Shown here in pieces: positions 1-7,538 of a stretch of 11,744 nucleotides of DNA. The DNA comes from Lachnospiraceae bacterium UBA7109 (GTDB lineage Bacteria; Bacillota; Clostridia; Lachnospirales; Lachnospiraceae). Where the stretch lies: positions 7,839-19,582 of the forward strand of contig DKYD01000033.1 in NCBI GenBank assembly GCA_002492335.1. The letters run 5' to 3'. The stretch's first letter is position 1. The number at the start of each line of letters is the position of its first letter. Under the pieces are notes generated by a model. It saw only the letters and a program-made list of their open reading frames with translations. It was not told the origin of the DNA and made no database searches. The position numbers and the translations under genes were made by a program.

Positions 1-1437
1 GAAACGGCACTCTGCCTGCGCCTCTACAGACAAAGGCAGATGCACAGCCATCTGGTCACCGTCAAAGTCCGCGTTAAATGCGGTACAAACCAGAGGATGC
101 AGTTTAATTGCCTTACCCTCAACCAGAGTCGGCTCAAATGCCTGAATACCCAGTCTGTGAAGCGTAGGGGCACGGTTTAGCATGACAGGATGCTCACGTA
201 TTACGTCCTCAAGGACATCCCACACTTCCGGCTGAAGTTTCTCTACCATCTTCTTCGCCTGCTTAATATTATGCGCCGTACCATCAGATACCAGTTCTTT
301 CATTACAAACGGTTTAAACAGCTCAATCGCCATCTCTTTAGGCAGACCGCACTGGTAAATCTTAAGCTCCGGTCCTACAACGATAACGGAACGTCCGGAA
401 TAGTCAACACGCTTACCCAGAAGGTTCTGACGGAAACGTCCGGATTTACCCTTCAGCATATCAGAAAGAGACTTGAGCGCTCTGTTACCCGGTCCTGTTA
501 CCGGACGGCCGCGGCGGCCGTTATCAATCAGGGCATCTACAGCTTCCTGAAGCATTCTCTTCTCATTTCTTACAATAATGTCCGGAGCGCCCAGCTCAAG
601 AAGACGTTTCAGACGGTTATTTCTATTAATAATCCTTCGATACAGATCATTCAGATCGGATGTAGCAAAACGTCCGCCGTCCAGCTGTACCATCGGACGA
701 AGATCCGGAGGGATAACCGGGATATTTGTCATAATCATCCATTCCGGTTTATTTCCGGATTCACGGAAAGCCTCAACAACCTCCAGACGCTTCACGATTC
801 TTGCACGCTTCTGTCCGGTTGCTCCCTTTAAGCCTTCCTGAAGTTCTTCATATTCTTTATCCAGATCAATCGCCTGTAAAAGCTCCTGTACAGACTCAGC
901 GCCCATACCCACACGGAAAGCGCTTCCCCATTTTTCTCTTGCTTCCTGATACTCCTGCTCGGACAATACCTGTTTGTACTGAAGATCTGTCTCCCCTTTG
1001 TCCAGCACAATATAAGAAGCAAAATACAGTACCTTCTCCAACGTTCTCGGAGAAAGGTCAAGAATCAGACCCATCCGGCTCGGAATTCCTTTAAAATACC
1101 AGATATGTGATACCGGGGCTGCAAGAGCAATATGTCCCATACGCTCACGACGCACACTTGCTTTTGTAACTTCAACACCACATCTGTCGCAGACAACACC
1201 TTTATAACGAATCTTCTTATATTTTCCACAATGACATTCCCAGTCCTTGCTCGGTCCGAAGATTTTCTCACAGAACAATCCGTCTTTTTCCGGCTTCAGC
1301 GTTCTGTAATTGATCGTCTCAGGCTTCGTAACCTCGCCTCTTGACCATTCCAATATTTTTTCAGGTGATGCCAAACCGATTTTGATTGCATCAAAAGTCA
1401 TTGGCTGGTAGGATTGTTCTCTGTTATTTTCTGACAT
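1..1437 (-). CDS. rpoC: RNA polymerase beta' subunit, N-terminal 479 residues (partial at window edge)
   Basis: This is the catalytic beta' subunit of RNA polymerase, which carries the active-site Mg2+ and the clamp. The reading frame is open from ATG at 1437 to the window edge, so the C-terminal part lies outside. Near the start, Cys68, Cys70, Cys83 and Cys86 form the N-terminal zinc site (CHC and CDRC motifs). The sequence ends just past the catalytic NADFDGD loop at residues 455-461 (bases 55-75), whose three aspartates bind magnesium; all three are present. The residues around 340-400 include the conserved segments GRFRQNLLGKRVDYSGRSV and MLNRAPTLHRLGIQAFEP. The start is supported by a purine-rich AAAGGGGTG site that overlaps the end of rpoB, leaving 14 nt between the two genes, so translation is probably coupled. 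Identity is certain; no odd changes were seen in the visible part. Confidence 0.99.
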   Translation of the reverse strand, partial: MSENNREQSYQPMTFDAIKIGLASPEKILEWSRGEVTKPETINYRTLKPEKDGLFCEKIFGPSKDWECHCGKYKKIRYKGVVCDRCGVEVTKASVRRERMGHIALAAPVSHIWYFKGIPSRMGLILDLSPRTLEKVLYFASYIVLDKGETDLQYKQVLSEQEYQEAREKWGSAFRVGMGAESVQELLQAIDLDKEYEELQEGLKGATGQKRARIVKRLEVVEAFRESGNKPEWMIMTNIPVIPPDLRPMVQLDGGRFATSDLNDLYRRIINRNNRLKRLLELGAPDIIVRNEKRMLQEAVDALIDNGRRGRPVTGPGNRALKSLSDMLKGKSGRFRQNLLGKRVDYSGRSVIVVGPELKIYQCGLPKEMAIELFKPFVMKELVSDGTAHNIKQAKKMVEKLQPEVWDVLEDVIREHPVMLNRAPTLHRLGIQAFEPTLVEGKAIKLHPLVCTAFNADFDGDQMAVHLPLSVEAQAECRF

Positions 1438-1451
1438 ACTGGCACCCCTTT

Positions 1452-4400
1452 CTACTCATCTTCCAATTCCATTGCAAAATCATCAGTTTCTTCAAACTCT
1501 ATTTCAAATTCATCCTCAGGCTCTTCTACCTCTACATCCACAAGATCTTCTCCCTGGAACTCCTGCTCTGTATATCCCTGAGCGCTGAAATCATCATCCT
1601 GACGGTATTTTCTGTCTCCTTCAATCAGAGAGCGGAAATCGGTTTCTCCCATATCAACCGTCTCCATAATCTCAACCTCTGTATTATCATCACGCAGCAC
1701 ACGTACATCAAGACCTAATGACTGAAGCTCTTTCAGAAGTACCTTGAAGGACTCCGGAATACCAGGCTCCGGAATATTTTCACCCTTGATAATCGCCTCA
1801 TAGGTCTTTACACGTCCGACAACATCATCTGATTTTACCGTCAGAATCTCCTGCAGCGTATAGGATGCGCCATAAGCCTCGAGCGCCCATACCTCCATCT
1901 CGCCGAAACGCTGTCCTCCGAACTGTGCCTTACCACCCAGCGGCTGCTGTGTTACCAGTGAGTAAGGACCGGTAGAACGTGCGTGAATCTTATCATCAAC
2001 AAGGTGATGCAGTTTCAGATAATGCATGTGTCCGATTGTTACCGGGCTGTCAAAATATTCTCCGGTTCTTCCGTCACGAAGACGAACCTTACCGTCTCTT
2101 GAAAGCGGAACTCCCTTCCACAGCTTTCTGTGTTCTCTGTTGTCATACAGATACTGCATAACCTCCGGAAGCAGCTCATCTTTATGCTTCTTCTCAAATT
2201 CTTCCCAGCTTAAATTTACATAATCATTTGCCAGGTCAAGGGTATCCATAATATCATTTTCATCTGCTCCATCAAATACCGGTGTAGCAATATTAAACCC
2301 AAGCGCTTTTGCCGCAAGGGAAAGATGAATCTCAAGTACCTGTCCGATATTCATACGGGAAGGTACACCCAACGGATTCAGTACGATATCCAGCGGACGT
2401 CCGTTCGGAAGAAACGGCATATCCTCTACCGGAAGCACACGGGAAACAACACCCTTATTACCATGACGTCCGGCCATCTTATCTCCGACAGATATCTTTC
2501 TCTTCTGTGCAATGTAAATACGGACAGATTGATTTACACCCGGTGACAATTCATCTCCGTTATCCCTTGTAAACACCTTCGCATCTACAACAATACCATA
2601 TTCACCATGAGGTACTTTCAGAGAAGTATCTCTTACCTCACGGGCTTTTTCACCAAAGATTGCACGAAGAAGTCTTTCTTCCGCCGTCAGTTCTGTCTCT
2701 CCCTTTGGTGTAACTTTTCCTACAAGAATATCTCCTGCACGAACCTCTGCACCGATCCGGATAATACCTCTTTCATCCAGATTCTTAAGCGCATCATCAC
2801 CAACACCCGGAATATCACGAGTGATTTCCTCCGGTCCAAGCTTCGTATCACGAGCCTCTGCTTCATATTCTTCAATATGAACAGAAGTATATACATCTTC
2901 CTGCACAAGTCTTTCACTCAGCAGTACCGCATCCTCGTAGTTATAACCTTCCCACGTCATAAATCCGATCAACGGATTCTTACCAAGCGCCATCTCACCG
3001 TTTGATGTTGACGGACCATCTGCGATCACATCGCCGGCTTCTACTCTGTCGCCCTTGAAAACGATCGGTCTCTGGTTATAACAGTTGCTCTGGTTACTTC
3101 TGAGGAATTTCGTCAGTTTATATCTCTTCAGATTACCATCATCCTGGCGGATTGTAATTTCTGTAGATGTTGAGCGTTCTACGATACCGCCCTCTTTTGC
3201 AACAACACATACGCCTGAGTCAACTGCTGATTTCTCTTCCATACCTGTTCCGACAACCGGAGCCTCTGTCATAAGAAGCGGAACCGCCTGACGCTGCATG
3301 TTGGAACCCATAAGCGCACGGTTTGCGTCGTCATTTTCCAGGAAAGGAATCAGTGCTGTCGCAACTGAAAATACCATCTTTGGAGACACGTCCATATAAT
3401 CAAATAATTTTCTCTCATATTCCTGCGTCTCTTCGCGGTAACGGCCGGATACTGTCTTACGCACAAAATGCCCGTCTGCATCCAGTGCCTCATTCGCCTG
3501 TGCCACATGGTAATTATCTTCTTCATCTGCCGTCATATACACAACTTCGTCTGTAACAACCGGATTTTCCGGATCCGTATGATCGATCTTACGATACGGA
3601 GCCTCTACAAATCCATACTGGTTAATTCTTGCATAACATGCCAGTGAGTTGATCAGACCAATGTTCGGGCCTTCAGGCGTCTCGATCGGACACATTCTTC
3701 CATAATGAGAATAATGAACGTCACGAACCTCGAATCCGGCACGGTCTCTTGACAGACCGCCAGGTCCGAGCGCTGACAAACGTCTCTTATGCGTCAGCTC
3801 ACCAAGCGGGTTATTCTGATCCATGAACTGTGACAGCTGTGAAGAACCGAAGAATTCCTTCACCGCCGCAGTTACCGGTTTGATATTAATCAAGGACTGT
3901 GGAGAGATCCCCTCCAAATCCTGTGTCGTCATTCTCTCACGAACAACTCGTTCCAGTCTTGACAGACCGATTCTATATTGATTCTGAAGAAGTTCGCCAA
4001 CCGCACGAATACGCCTGTTTCCAAGGTGGTCAATATCATCATCATTTCCAAGTCCATATTCCAGATGAATATTATAGTTAATGGACGCAAGAATATCTTC
4101 CTTTGTAATATGCTTCGGAATCAAATCGTGAATATCTCTTCTGATTGCATCCTTTAATTCTTCAATATCCCCTGCCGTCTCTTCCAGAAGGCCTGCAAGA
4201 ACCGGATAATATACAAGCTCCGTAACCCCTACTTCCTTCGGATCTATATCTACAACAGAAGCAAGATCTACCATCATGCTGGAAAGAACCTTTATCTTTC
4301 TCTCTTCCTCCGGCCTGTCAATCCACACAAAAGGAACCGCCGCATTCTGAATCTGATCGGCCAGCTCTCTTGTCACCTTCGTACCTGCCTCTGCAATCAT

Positions 4401-5315
4401 CTCTCCGGTAAGAGGACTTACCACATCCTCTGCCAGAATCTGCCCGCTGATACGATTCTTAAGCATAAGCTTCTTATTAAATTTGTAACGTCCGACCTTA
4501 GCAAGATCATAACGTCTCGGATCAAAGAACATACTCATAATCAGGCTTTCCGCACTGTCAACCGCAAGCGGCTCGCCCGGACGAATCTTCTTATATAATT
4601 CCAAAAGTCCTTCCTGATAATTTGTAGCAGCATCCTTTTCAAAACTTGCAAGGATTTTCGGTTCTTCACCGAACAGCTCTACAATCTCAGGATTCGTGCC
4701 AATACCCAGCGCACGGATCAGCACGGTAATCGGCACCTTTCTTGTTCTATCTACTCTTACATAAAAAACGTCATTGGAGTCAGTCTCATATTCCAGCCAT
4801 GCACCACGATTCGGGATCACGGTAGAAGAATACAGTTCTTTTCCTAACTTATCATGGGAAATTGCATAATAAATACCAGGTGAACGGACAAGCTGGCTTA
4901 CGATGACTCGTTCCGCACCATTAATTACAAATGTACCGGTACTCGTCATCAATGGCAGATCTCCCATAAAAATTTCATGTTCATTAATTTCATCAGTCTC
5001 TTTGTTGTGGAGTCTTACCTTTACTTTCAACGGCGCTGCATAAGTTGCATCACGCTCTTTGCACTCTTCAATTGTGTACTTTACATCATCCTCACATAAA
5101 GTAAAGTCTACAAATTCCAGACTCAGATGTCCGCTGTAATCAGAAATCGGGGAAATATCATCAAATACTTCCTTCAATCCTTCATCCAGGAACCAGTTAT
5201 AAGAGTCCTTTTGAACCTCAATCAGATCCGGCATCTGAAGAACTTCTTTTTGTCTGGAATAACTCATACGCGAACTTTTTCCACTTTTGACAGGGCGAAT
5301 TCTGTTTTTCTCCAT
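1452..5315 (-). CDS. rpoB: RNA polymerase beta subunit
   Basis: This is the beta subunit of RNA polymerase (1287 residues, full length), which forms half of the DNA/RNA channel and is the rifampicin target. The Rif cluster is at about residues 490-521 (FFGSSQLSQFMDQNNPL, then THKRRLSALGPGGL). Residues matching E. coli Q513, D516, H526 and S531 are Q496, D499, H509 and S514, so the usual resistance positions look wild type; the position matching Ser522 is Gly505. The C-terminal clamp motif GGKAQFGGQRFGEMEVWALE is present. The last 80 or so residues are a strongly acidic Asp/Glu-rich tail beyond the conserved core. ATG at 5315 follows AAGGAGTG. The gene has its own promoter upstream and is followed 14 nt later by rpoC. 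Confidence 0.99.
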   Translation of the reverse strand: MEKNRIRPVKSGKSSRMSYSRQKEVLQMPDLIEVQKDSYNWFLDEGLKEVFDDISPISDYSGHLSLEFVDFTLCEDDVKYTIEECKERDATYAAPLKVKVRLHNKETDEINEHEIFMGDLPLMTSTGTFVINGAERVIVSQLVRSPGIYYAISHDKLGKELYSSTVIPNRGAWLEYETDSNDVFYVRVDRTRKVPITVLIRALGIGTNPEIVELFGEEPKILASFEKDAATNYQEGLLELYKKIRPGEPLAVDSAESLIMSMFFDPRRYDLAKVGRYKFNKKLMLKNRISGQILAEDVVSPLTGEMIAEAGTKVTRELADQIQNAAVPFVWIDRPEEERKIKVLSSMMVDLASVVDIDPKEVGVTELVYYPVLAGLLEETAGDIEELKDAIRRDIHDLIPKHITKEDILASINYNIHLEYGLGNDDDIDHLGNRRIRAVGELLQNQYRIGLSRLERVVRERMTTQDLEGISPQSLINIKPVTAAVKEFFGSSQLSQFMDQNNPLGELTHKRRLSALGPGGLSRDRAGFEVRDVHYSHYGRMCPIETPEGPNIGLINSLACYARINQYGFVEAPYRKIDHTDPENPVVTDEVVYMTADEEDNYHVAQANEALDADGHFVRKTVSGRYREETQEYERKLFDYMDVSPKMVFSVATALIPFLENDDANRALMGSNMQRQAVPLLMTEAPVVGTGMEEKSAVDSGVCVVAKEGGIVERSTSTEITIRQDDGNLKRYKLTKFLRSNQSNCYNQRPIVFKGDRVEAGDVIADGPSTSNGEMALGKNPLIGFMTWEGYNYEDAVLLSERLVQEDVYTSVHIEEYEAEARDTKLGPEEITRDIPGVGDDALKNLDERGIIRIGAEVRAGDILVGKVTPKGETELTAEERLLRAIFGEKAREVRDTSLKVPHGEYGIVVDAKVFTRDNGDELSPGVNQSVRIYIAQKRKISVGDKMAGRHGNKGVVSRVLPVEDMPFLPNGRPLDIVLNPLGVPSRMNIGQVLEIHLSLAAKALGFNIATPVFDGADENDIMDTLDLANDYVNLSWEEFEKKHKDELLPEVMQYLYDNREHRKLWKGVPLSRDGKVRLRDGRTGEYFDSPVTIGHMHYLKLHHLVDDKIHARSTGPYSLVTQQPLGGKAQFGGQRFGEMEVWALEAYGASYTLQEILTVKSDDVVGRVKTYEAIIKGENIPEPGIPESFKVLLKELQSLGLDVRVLRDDNTEVEIMETVDMGETDFRSLIEGDRKYRQDDDFSAQGYTEQEFQGEDLVDVEVEEPEDEFEIEFEETDDFAMELEDE

Positions 5316-5451
5316 ATTGACGTTTCACTCCTTACATATTTTTTTGTGGGCGCTGATGCCCGTAAATATTGTAATTCAAACAAAAACCTACATACTTCGT
5401 CTTATTTTCAGGCAATATTATGGTATAAGTTTCCACAATAGCGCATTTTTA

Positions 5452-5481
5452 ACTATAGCACGAAGAATGCAGGCTTGTCAA
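5452..5481 (-). promoter_or_regulatory. rpoBC promoter
   Basis: On the minus strand there is TTGACA (5476-5481), an 18-nt spacer and TATAGT (5452-5457). TGC directly before the -10 makes an extended -10. A/T tracts at about 5487-5509, just upstream of the -35, resemble an UP element. Transcription would start near 5445, giving a leader of about 130 nt before rpoB. The leader holds a small GGGC/GCCC hairpin near 5345-5362 that is followed by A residues rather than T, so it does not look like a terminator. The match to consensus is seen directly; activity is inferred. Confidence 0.85.
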
Positions 5482-5509
5482 CGAATATTCATTATTTTTT
5501 TCAAAAAAA

Positions 5510-5673
5510 GTAACAGTTCAGCCCACGCCATTCGCAAAGGCGTCTGCGACGCTTTCCCGCTGCTAACGCAGCTAACTTTGCTCATAAAAAGGCGTTCTGC
5601 TCATGACCGGCATAACGTGCTCATTCACGCAAGCATGATTCGCCCGTTTTACCGGTCATGGCTGAACTGTTAC
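5510..5673. repeat. 164-nt nested palindromic element between rplL and rpoB
   Basis: The outer arms are a perfect 14-bp inverted repeat, GTAACAGTTCAGCC at 5510-5523 and its complement at 5660-5673. Inside is a perfect 9-bp inverted repeat, CATGACCGG at 5602-5610 and CCGGTCATG at 5652-5660, sharing one base with the outer right arm. Smaller hairpins lie at 5537-5554 (AAAGGCGTC/GACGCTTT with one bulge) and 5559-5572 (GCTGC/GCAGC). The element is bordered by seven A at 5503-5509 and six A at 5674-5679. No convincing protein is encoded. It looks like a dispersed structured intergenic repeat or a MITE-like insertion. I have an impression of having seen similar sequence in Lachnospiraceae genomes, but cannot confirm it here. 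Confidence 0.75.
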
Positions 5674-5705
5674 AAAAAAGGACAGCCGCAATTTTACGGC
5701 TGCCC
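5674..5705 (-). terminator. Rho-independent terminator after rplL
   Basis: On the minus strand GGGCAGCCG (5705-5697) pairs with CGGCTGTCC (5688-5680), nine pairs including one G-T wobble, with an 8-nt loop. Six T follow at 5679-5674. It lies 17 nt after the rplL stop codon. It would end or attenuate rplJL transcription before rpoB; how complete it is cannot be judged from sequence. Confidence 0.88.
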
Positions 5706-5722
5706 TTATCAGACTTCTCAAA

Positions 5723-6097
5723 TTATTTAAGGTTAACTTCTGCACCTTCTGCTTCAAGTTTTGCCTTAATCTCTTCAGCCTCTGCCTTGGAAACTCCCTC
5801 TTTCACTACCTTCGGAGCTTCGTCTACAACCGCCTTAGCCTCTTTCAGTCCAAGTCCTGTGATCTCACGAACAACCTTGATTACTTTAACCTTGGATGAA
5901 CCAGCAGATACTAATTCTACATCAAACTCATCCTTCTCTTCTGCTGCAGCTGCTTCTCCGCCTGCTGCTGCAACTACTACACCTGCTGCTGCAGATACAC
6001 CAAATTCTTCTTCACATGCTTTTACTAAATCATTTAATTCTAATACTGATAACTCTTTGATAGCATCAATAAATTCAGCTGTTGTTAATTTTGCCAT
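5723..6097 (-). CDS. rplL: 50S ribosomal protein L7/L12
   Basis: This acidic stalk protein binds L10 as dimers and recruits the translation GTPases EF-Tu, EF-G and IF2 to the ribosome. At 124 residues it has normal family length. The N-terminal dimerisation and L10-binding helices cover about residues 1-33, an Ala/Gly/Glu-rich hinge covers about 34-54, and the globular C-terminal domain follows, with the conserved GLGLKEAK factor-binding helix at 81-88. The start MAKLTT at 6097 is chosen because GGAGG lies 8 nt upstream. A longer frame beginning at 6112 would place that site inside the gene. It follows rplJ by 44 nt and is closed by a terminator. Confidence 0.98.
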   Translation of the reverse strand: MAKLTTAEFIDAIKELSVLELNDLVKACEEEFGVSAAAGVVVAAAGGEAAAAEEKDEFDVELVSAGSSKVKVIKVVREITGLGLKEAKAVVDEAPKVVKEGVSKAEAEEIKAKLEAEGAEVNLK

Positions 6098-6141
6098 TTT
6101 ATTATCCTCCATTTTTAATATTTTTTAATCTCTGCTCTCAT

Positions 6142-6687
6142 TTACTCCTCTGCCGGAGCTTCTGCTGCTTCTTCTGCCGGAGCGGCTGCCATGCAAGCCT
6201 CTGCTCCTCCCTGCTCTGCAATCTGATTAAGAACACGGGCAAGATTGGTGATTGGTGACTGTAAGCTTCCAAGCAATTTGGAAAGTAATTCTTCTCTTGA
6301 AGGAATACTTGCTAATGCCTGCAGACCAGCCTGGTCATAAGCTTCGCCTTCCACTACACCGGCTTTTAATTCAAGAGCTTTCGCATCTTTCGCAAACTTC
6401 GCAAGAATTCTTGCCGGAGCCGTTGCATCGTCTTTAGAAATTGCAATTGCGCTCGGTCCTTCCAAGTGCTCATCTAAAGCTGCAAACTCTGTTCCTTCAA
6501 AGGCTCTCTTCATCATTGTGTTTTTGCAAACCTTGTAGATGATCCCAGCTTCTCTTAACTGCTTACGAAGCTCTGTATCCTGCGCAACAGTAAGTCCACG
6601 GTAGTCTACCAATACAACACTTACCGCATCTTTAACATCATCTGCGATAGCCTGCACTACAGGTTGTTTTAATTCAACTTTTGCCAT
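6142..6687 (-). CDS. rplJ: 50S ribosomal protein L10
   Basis: L10 anchors the L7/L12 dimers to 23S rRNA at the base of the GTPase stalk. In many bacteria it also represses its own mRNA as the L10/L12 complex. The 181 residues show the N-terminal RNA-binding domain (VDYRGLTV at 28-35, YKVCKNTMMKRA at 51-62) and the PSREELLSKLLGSLQSP segment (129-145). The last part of the chain, about 146-160, should form the helix that holds L12. The Ala/Glu-rich tail from about 162 makes it some 15 residues longer than the E. coli and B. subtilis proteins. ATG at 6687 has AGGAGG 10 nt upstream. The gene sits behind its own promoter and an L10 leader with an attenuator. Confidence 0.98.
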   Translation of the reverse strand: MAKVELKQPVVQAIADDVKDAVSVVLVDYRGLTVAQDTELRKQLREAGIIYKVCKNTMMKRAFEGTEFAALDEHLEGPSAIAISKDDATAPARILAKFAKDAKALELKAGVVEGEAYDQAGLQALASIPSREELLSKLLGSLQSPITNLARVLNQIAEQGGAEACMAAAPAEEAAEAPAEE

Positions 6688-6735
6688 GAATGGTGCACCT
6701 CCTTATATAATTTGTCTGACTGCTATAAGGAATAT

Positions 6736-6764
6736 AAAAAACCTCTGTGTCAAAGACACAGAGG
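6736..6764 (-). terminator. Attenuator hairpin in the rplJ leader
   Basis: A perfect 10-bp stem, CCTCTGTGTC with GACACAGAGG (6764-6755 and 6751-6742), closes a 3-nt TTT loop. Six T follow at 6741-6736. It lies about 50 nt before rplJ and downstream of the rplJ promoter, so it should end transcription before the gene unless the leader folds into its alternative form. Confidence 0.9.
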
Positions 6765-6849
6765 CATTGTAATTCATAATATCAAATACAACTTTCCTCG
6801 GCAGGCGTTTATCTTCTTACGCTTTCGCACCTGCTGTCTTTGGCAGTCA
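6761..6849 (-). promoter_or_regulatory. L10 leader RNA (autoregulatory)
   Basis: The 5' leader of rplJ carries a GCAGGTG ... CGCCTGC stem and a following CGAGG, which fits the L10 leader class bound by L10/L12. Downstream, GAGG (6799-6796) can pair with CCTC (6764-6761), and TTGTA (6791-6787) with TACAA (6771-6767). CCTC is also the first part of the terminator stem, so the two folds exclude each other. By the known model, excess L10/L12 binds the leader and favours termination. Pairings are read by eye, without an energy calculation. Confidence 0.82.
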
Positions 6850-6855
6850 TCTGAT

Positions 6856-6884
6856 ATAATAGCACTCCTGATTTCTTCTGTCAA
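6856..6884 (-). promoter_or_regulatory. rplJL promoter
   Basis: TTGACA (6879-6884), a 17-nt spacer and TATTAT (6856-6861) with TGC just before it, an extended -10. A-rich tracts lie upstream of the -35. The start point would be near 6849, right at the 5' end of the L10 leader motif, which supports the call. Confidence 0.9.
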
Positions 6885-6952
6885 CCATTTTTCAACTTTT
6901 TTATATCATTTTTTCAGGCCATTTACAGTCACGCGCACACTCCTCATTTCCT

Positions 6953-7060
6953 CTATTTTCCCATATGTTTTAGTTGGCTGATTTTACGTTCTCTTATGTA
7001 CAGGACTATAAACAACATTGACATCATCATCCAGTATACAACTTTAATAAACTTCTTCAT
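6953..7060 (-). CDS. Possible 35-residue single-pass membrane peptide
   Basis: An ATG at 7060, two bases after the stop of the TM2 gene (TAA-TA-ATG), opens a 35-codon frame ending in TAG. The peptide starts MKKFIKVVYW, continues with the hydrophobic stretch MMMSMLFIVLYI, and ends in a basic tail with RERK, K and HMGK. That is the layout of a small inner-membrane protein. There is no clear Shine-Dalgarno site, so translation would depend on coupling to the gene before it. I do not recognise a family. It may be a chance frame in AT-rich DNA; conservation in relatives would decide. Confidence 0.35.
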   Translation of the reverse strand: MKKFIKVVYWMMMSMLFIVLYIRERKISQLKHMGK

Positions 7061-7062
7061 TA

Positions 7063-7467
7063 TTACTGTATTCTGACATGATTCTTAAGCTGAAAATTCT
7101 CATCATTGGAGCACAAGTATATAATGCCCTCAATAAATGCGATCACGGCCGGAATACCCGTCCAGCAGAAGCAAAGATATAAAATTCCCATTCCGACTTT
7201 TCCAAGATAAAACTTATGAATTCCAAGTCCGCCAAGGAAAATCGCCAGAATTCCTGCTGCAATTTTACTCTTTATCGGCCATGCAGGATTAATTCCTGAC
7301 ACATATCCCGGCTGCTGTACCTGCTGAATTACAACCTGCGGCTGAGGCTGCTGACCATATACCTGCTGCTGCGCCTGCTGAACCGCAATTTTCTCACCGC
7401 AAAATTTACATTCCCCTGCTCCCGGATCCAACGGAGCTCCACACTGTGGACACACATTCCCACTCAT
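7063..7467 (-). CDS. Zinc-ribbon and TM2 domain membrane protein
   Basis: This 134-residue protein has three parts. First is an N-terminal zinc ribbon with Cys6, Cys9, Cys20 and Cys23 (CPQCG ... CKFCG). Next is a Gln/Pro/Val-rich linker (about 29-55) likely to be flexible. Last is a TM2 domain from about residue 66: a first membrane helix ending in the GGLGIHKFYLGK motif, a turn, and a second hydrophobic helix to about 118. TM2 proteins are common small membrane proteins with no agreed biochemical role. ATG at 7467 has AGGAGG 8 nt upstream. It lies 71 nt after the SPFH gene and probably shares its transcript. Both proteins carry zinc ribbons, which hints at a shared partner or membrane complex. 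No terminator follows before the rplJ promoter. Confidence 0.9.
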   Translation of the reverse strand: MSGNVCPQCGAPLDPGAGECKFCGEKIAVQQAQQQVYGQQPQPQVVIQQVQQPGYVSGINPAWPIKSKIAAGILAIFLGGLGIHKFYLGKVGMGILYLCFCWTGIPAVIAFIEGIIYLCSNDENFQLKNHVRIQ

Positions 7468-7506
7468 TTCAAATTCCTCCTAAACTATAGTTATTTATTT
7501 ATCTTT

Positions 7507-7527
7507 TTCTCATAAGATACATGAGAA
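7507..7527. other. Hairpin between the SPFH and TM2 genes
   Basis: A perfect 7-bp inverted repeat, TTCTCAT (7507-7513) and ATGAGAA (7521-7527), closes a 7-nt loop. It lies 12 nt after the SPFH stop codon. No T-run follows on the minus strand, so it is not a standard terminator. It could stabilise or help process the upstream mRNA, or be chance. Confidence 0.4.
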
Positions 7528-7538
7528 TTGATATCCGA

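Noticed and set aside
190..831. Plus-strand frame of 213 codons opposite rpoC
   Set aside because: Antisense to a strongly conserved gene whose frame explains the sequence; no domain or start signal.
5287..5730. Plus-strand frame of 147 codons across the rpoB leader and palindrome
   Set aside because: It runs through the rpoB promoter and both arms of the palindrome, has no good ribosome binding site and no recognisable domain. It is a by-product of the repeat.
5658..6128. Plus-strand frame of 156 codons opposite rplL
   Set aside because: Ser/Ala/Thr-rich product caused by the Ala/Glu codons of rplL read backwards; no family and no start signal.
6906..6947. A 13-codon frame just after the possible membrane peptide, preceded by AGAGGAA
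   Set aside because: Too short to judge and without recognisable features; chance is enough to explain it.
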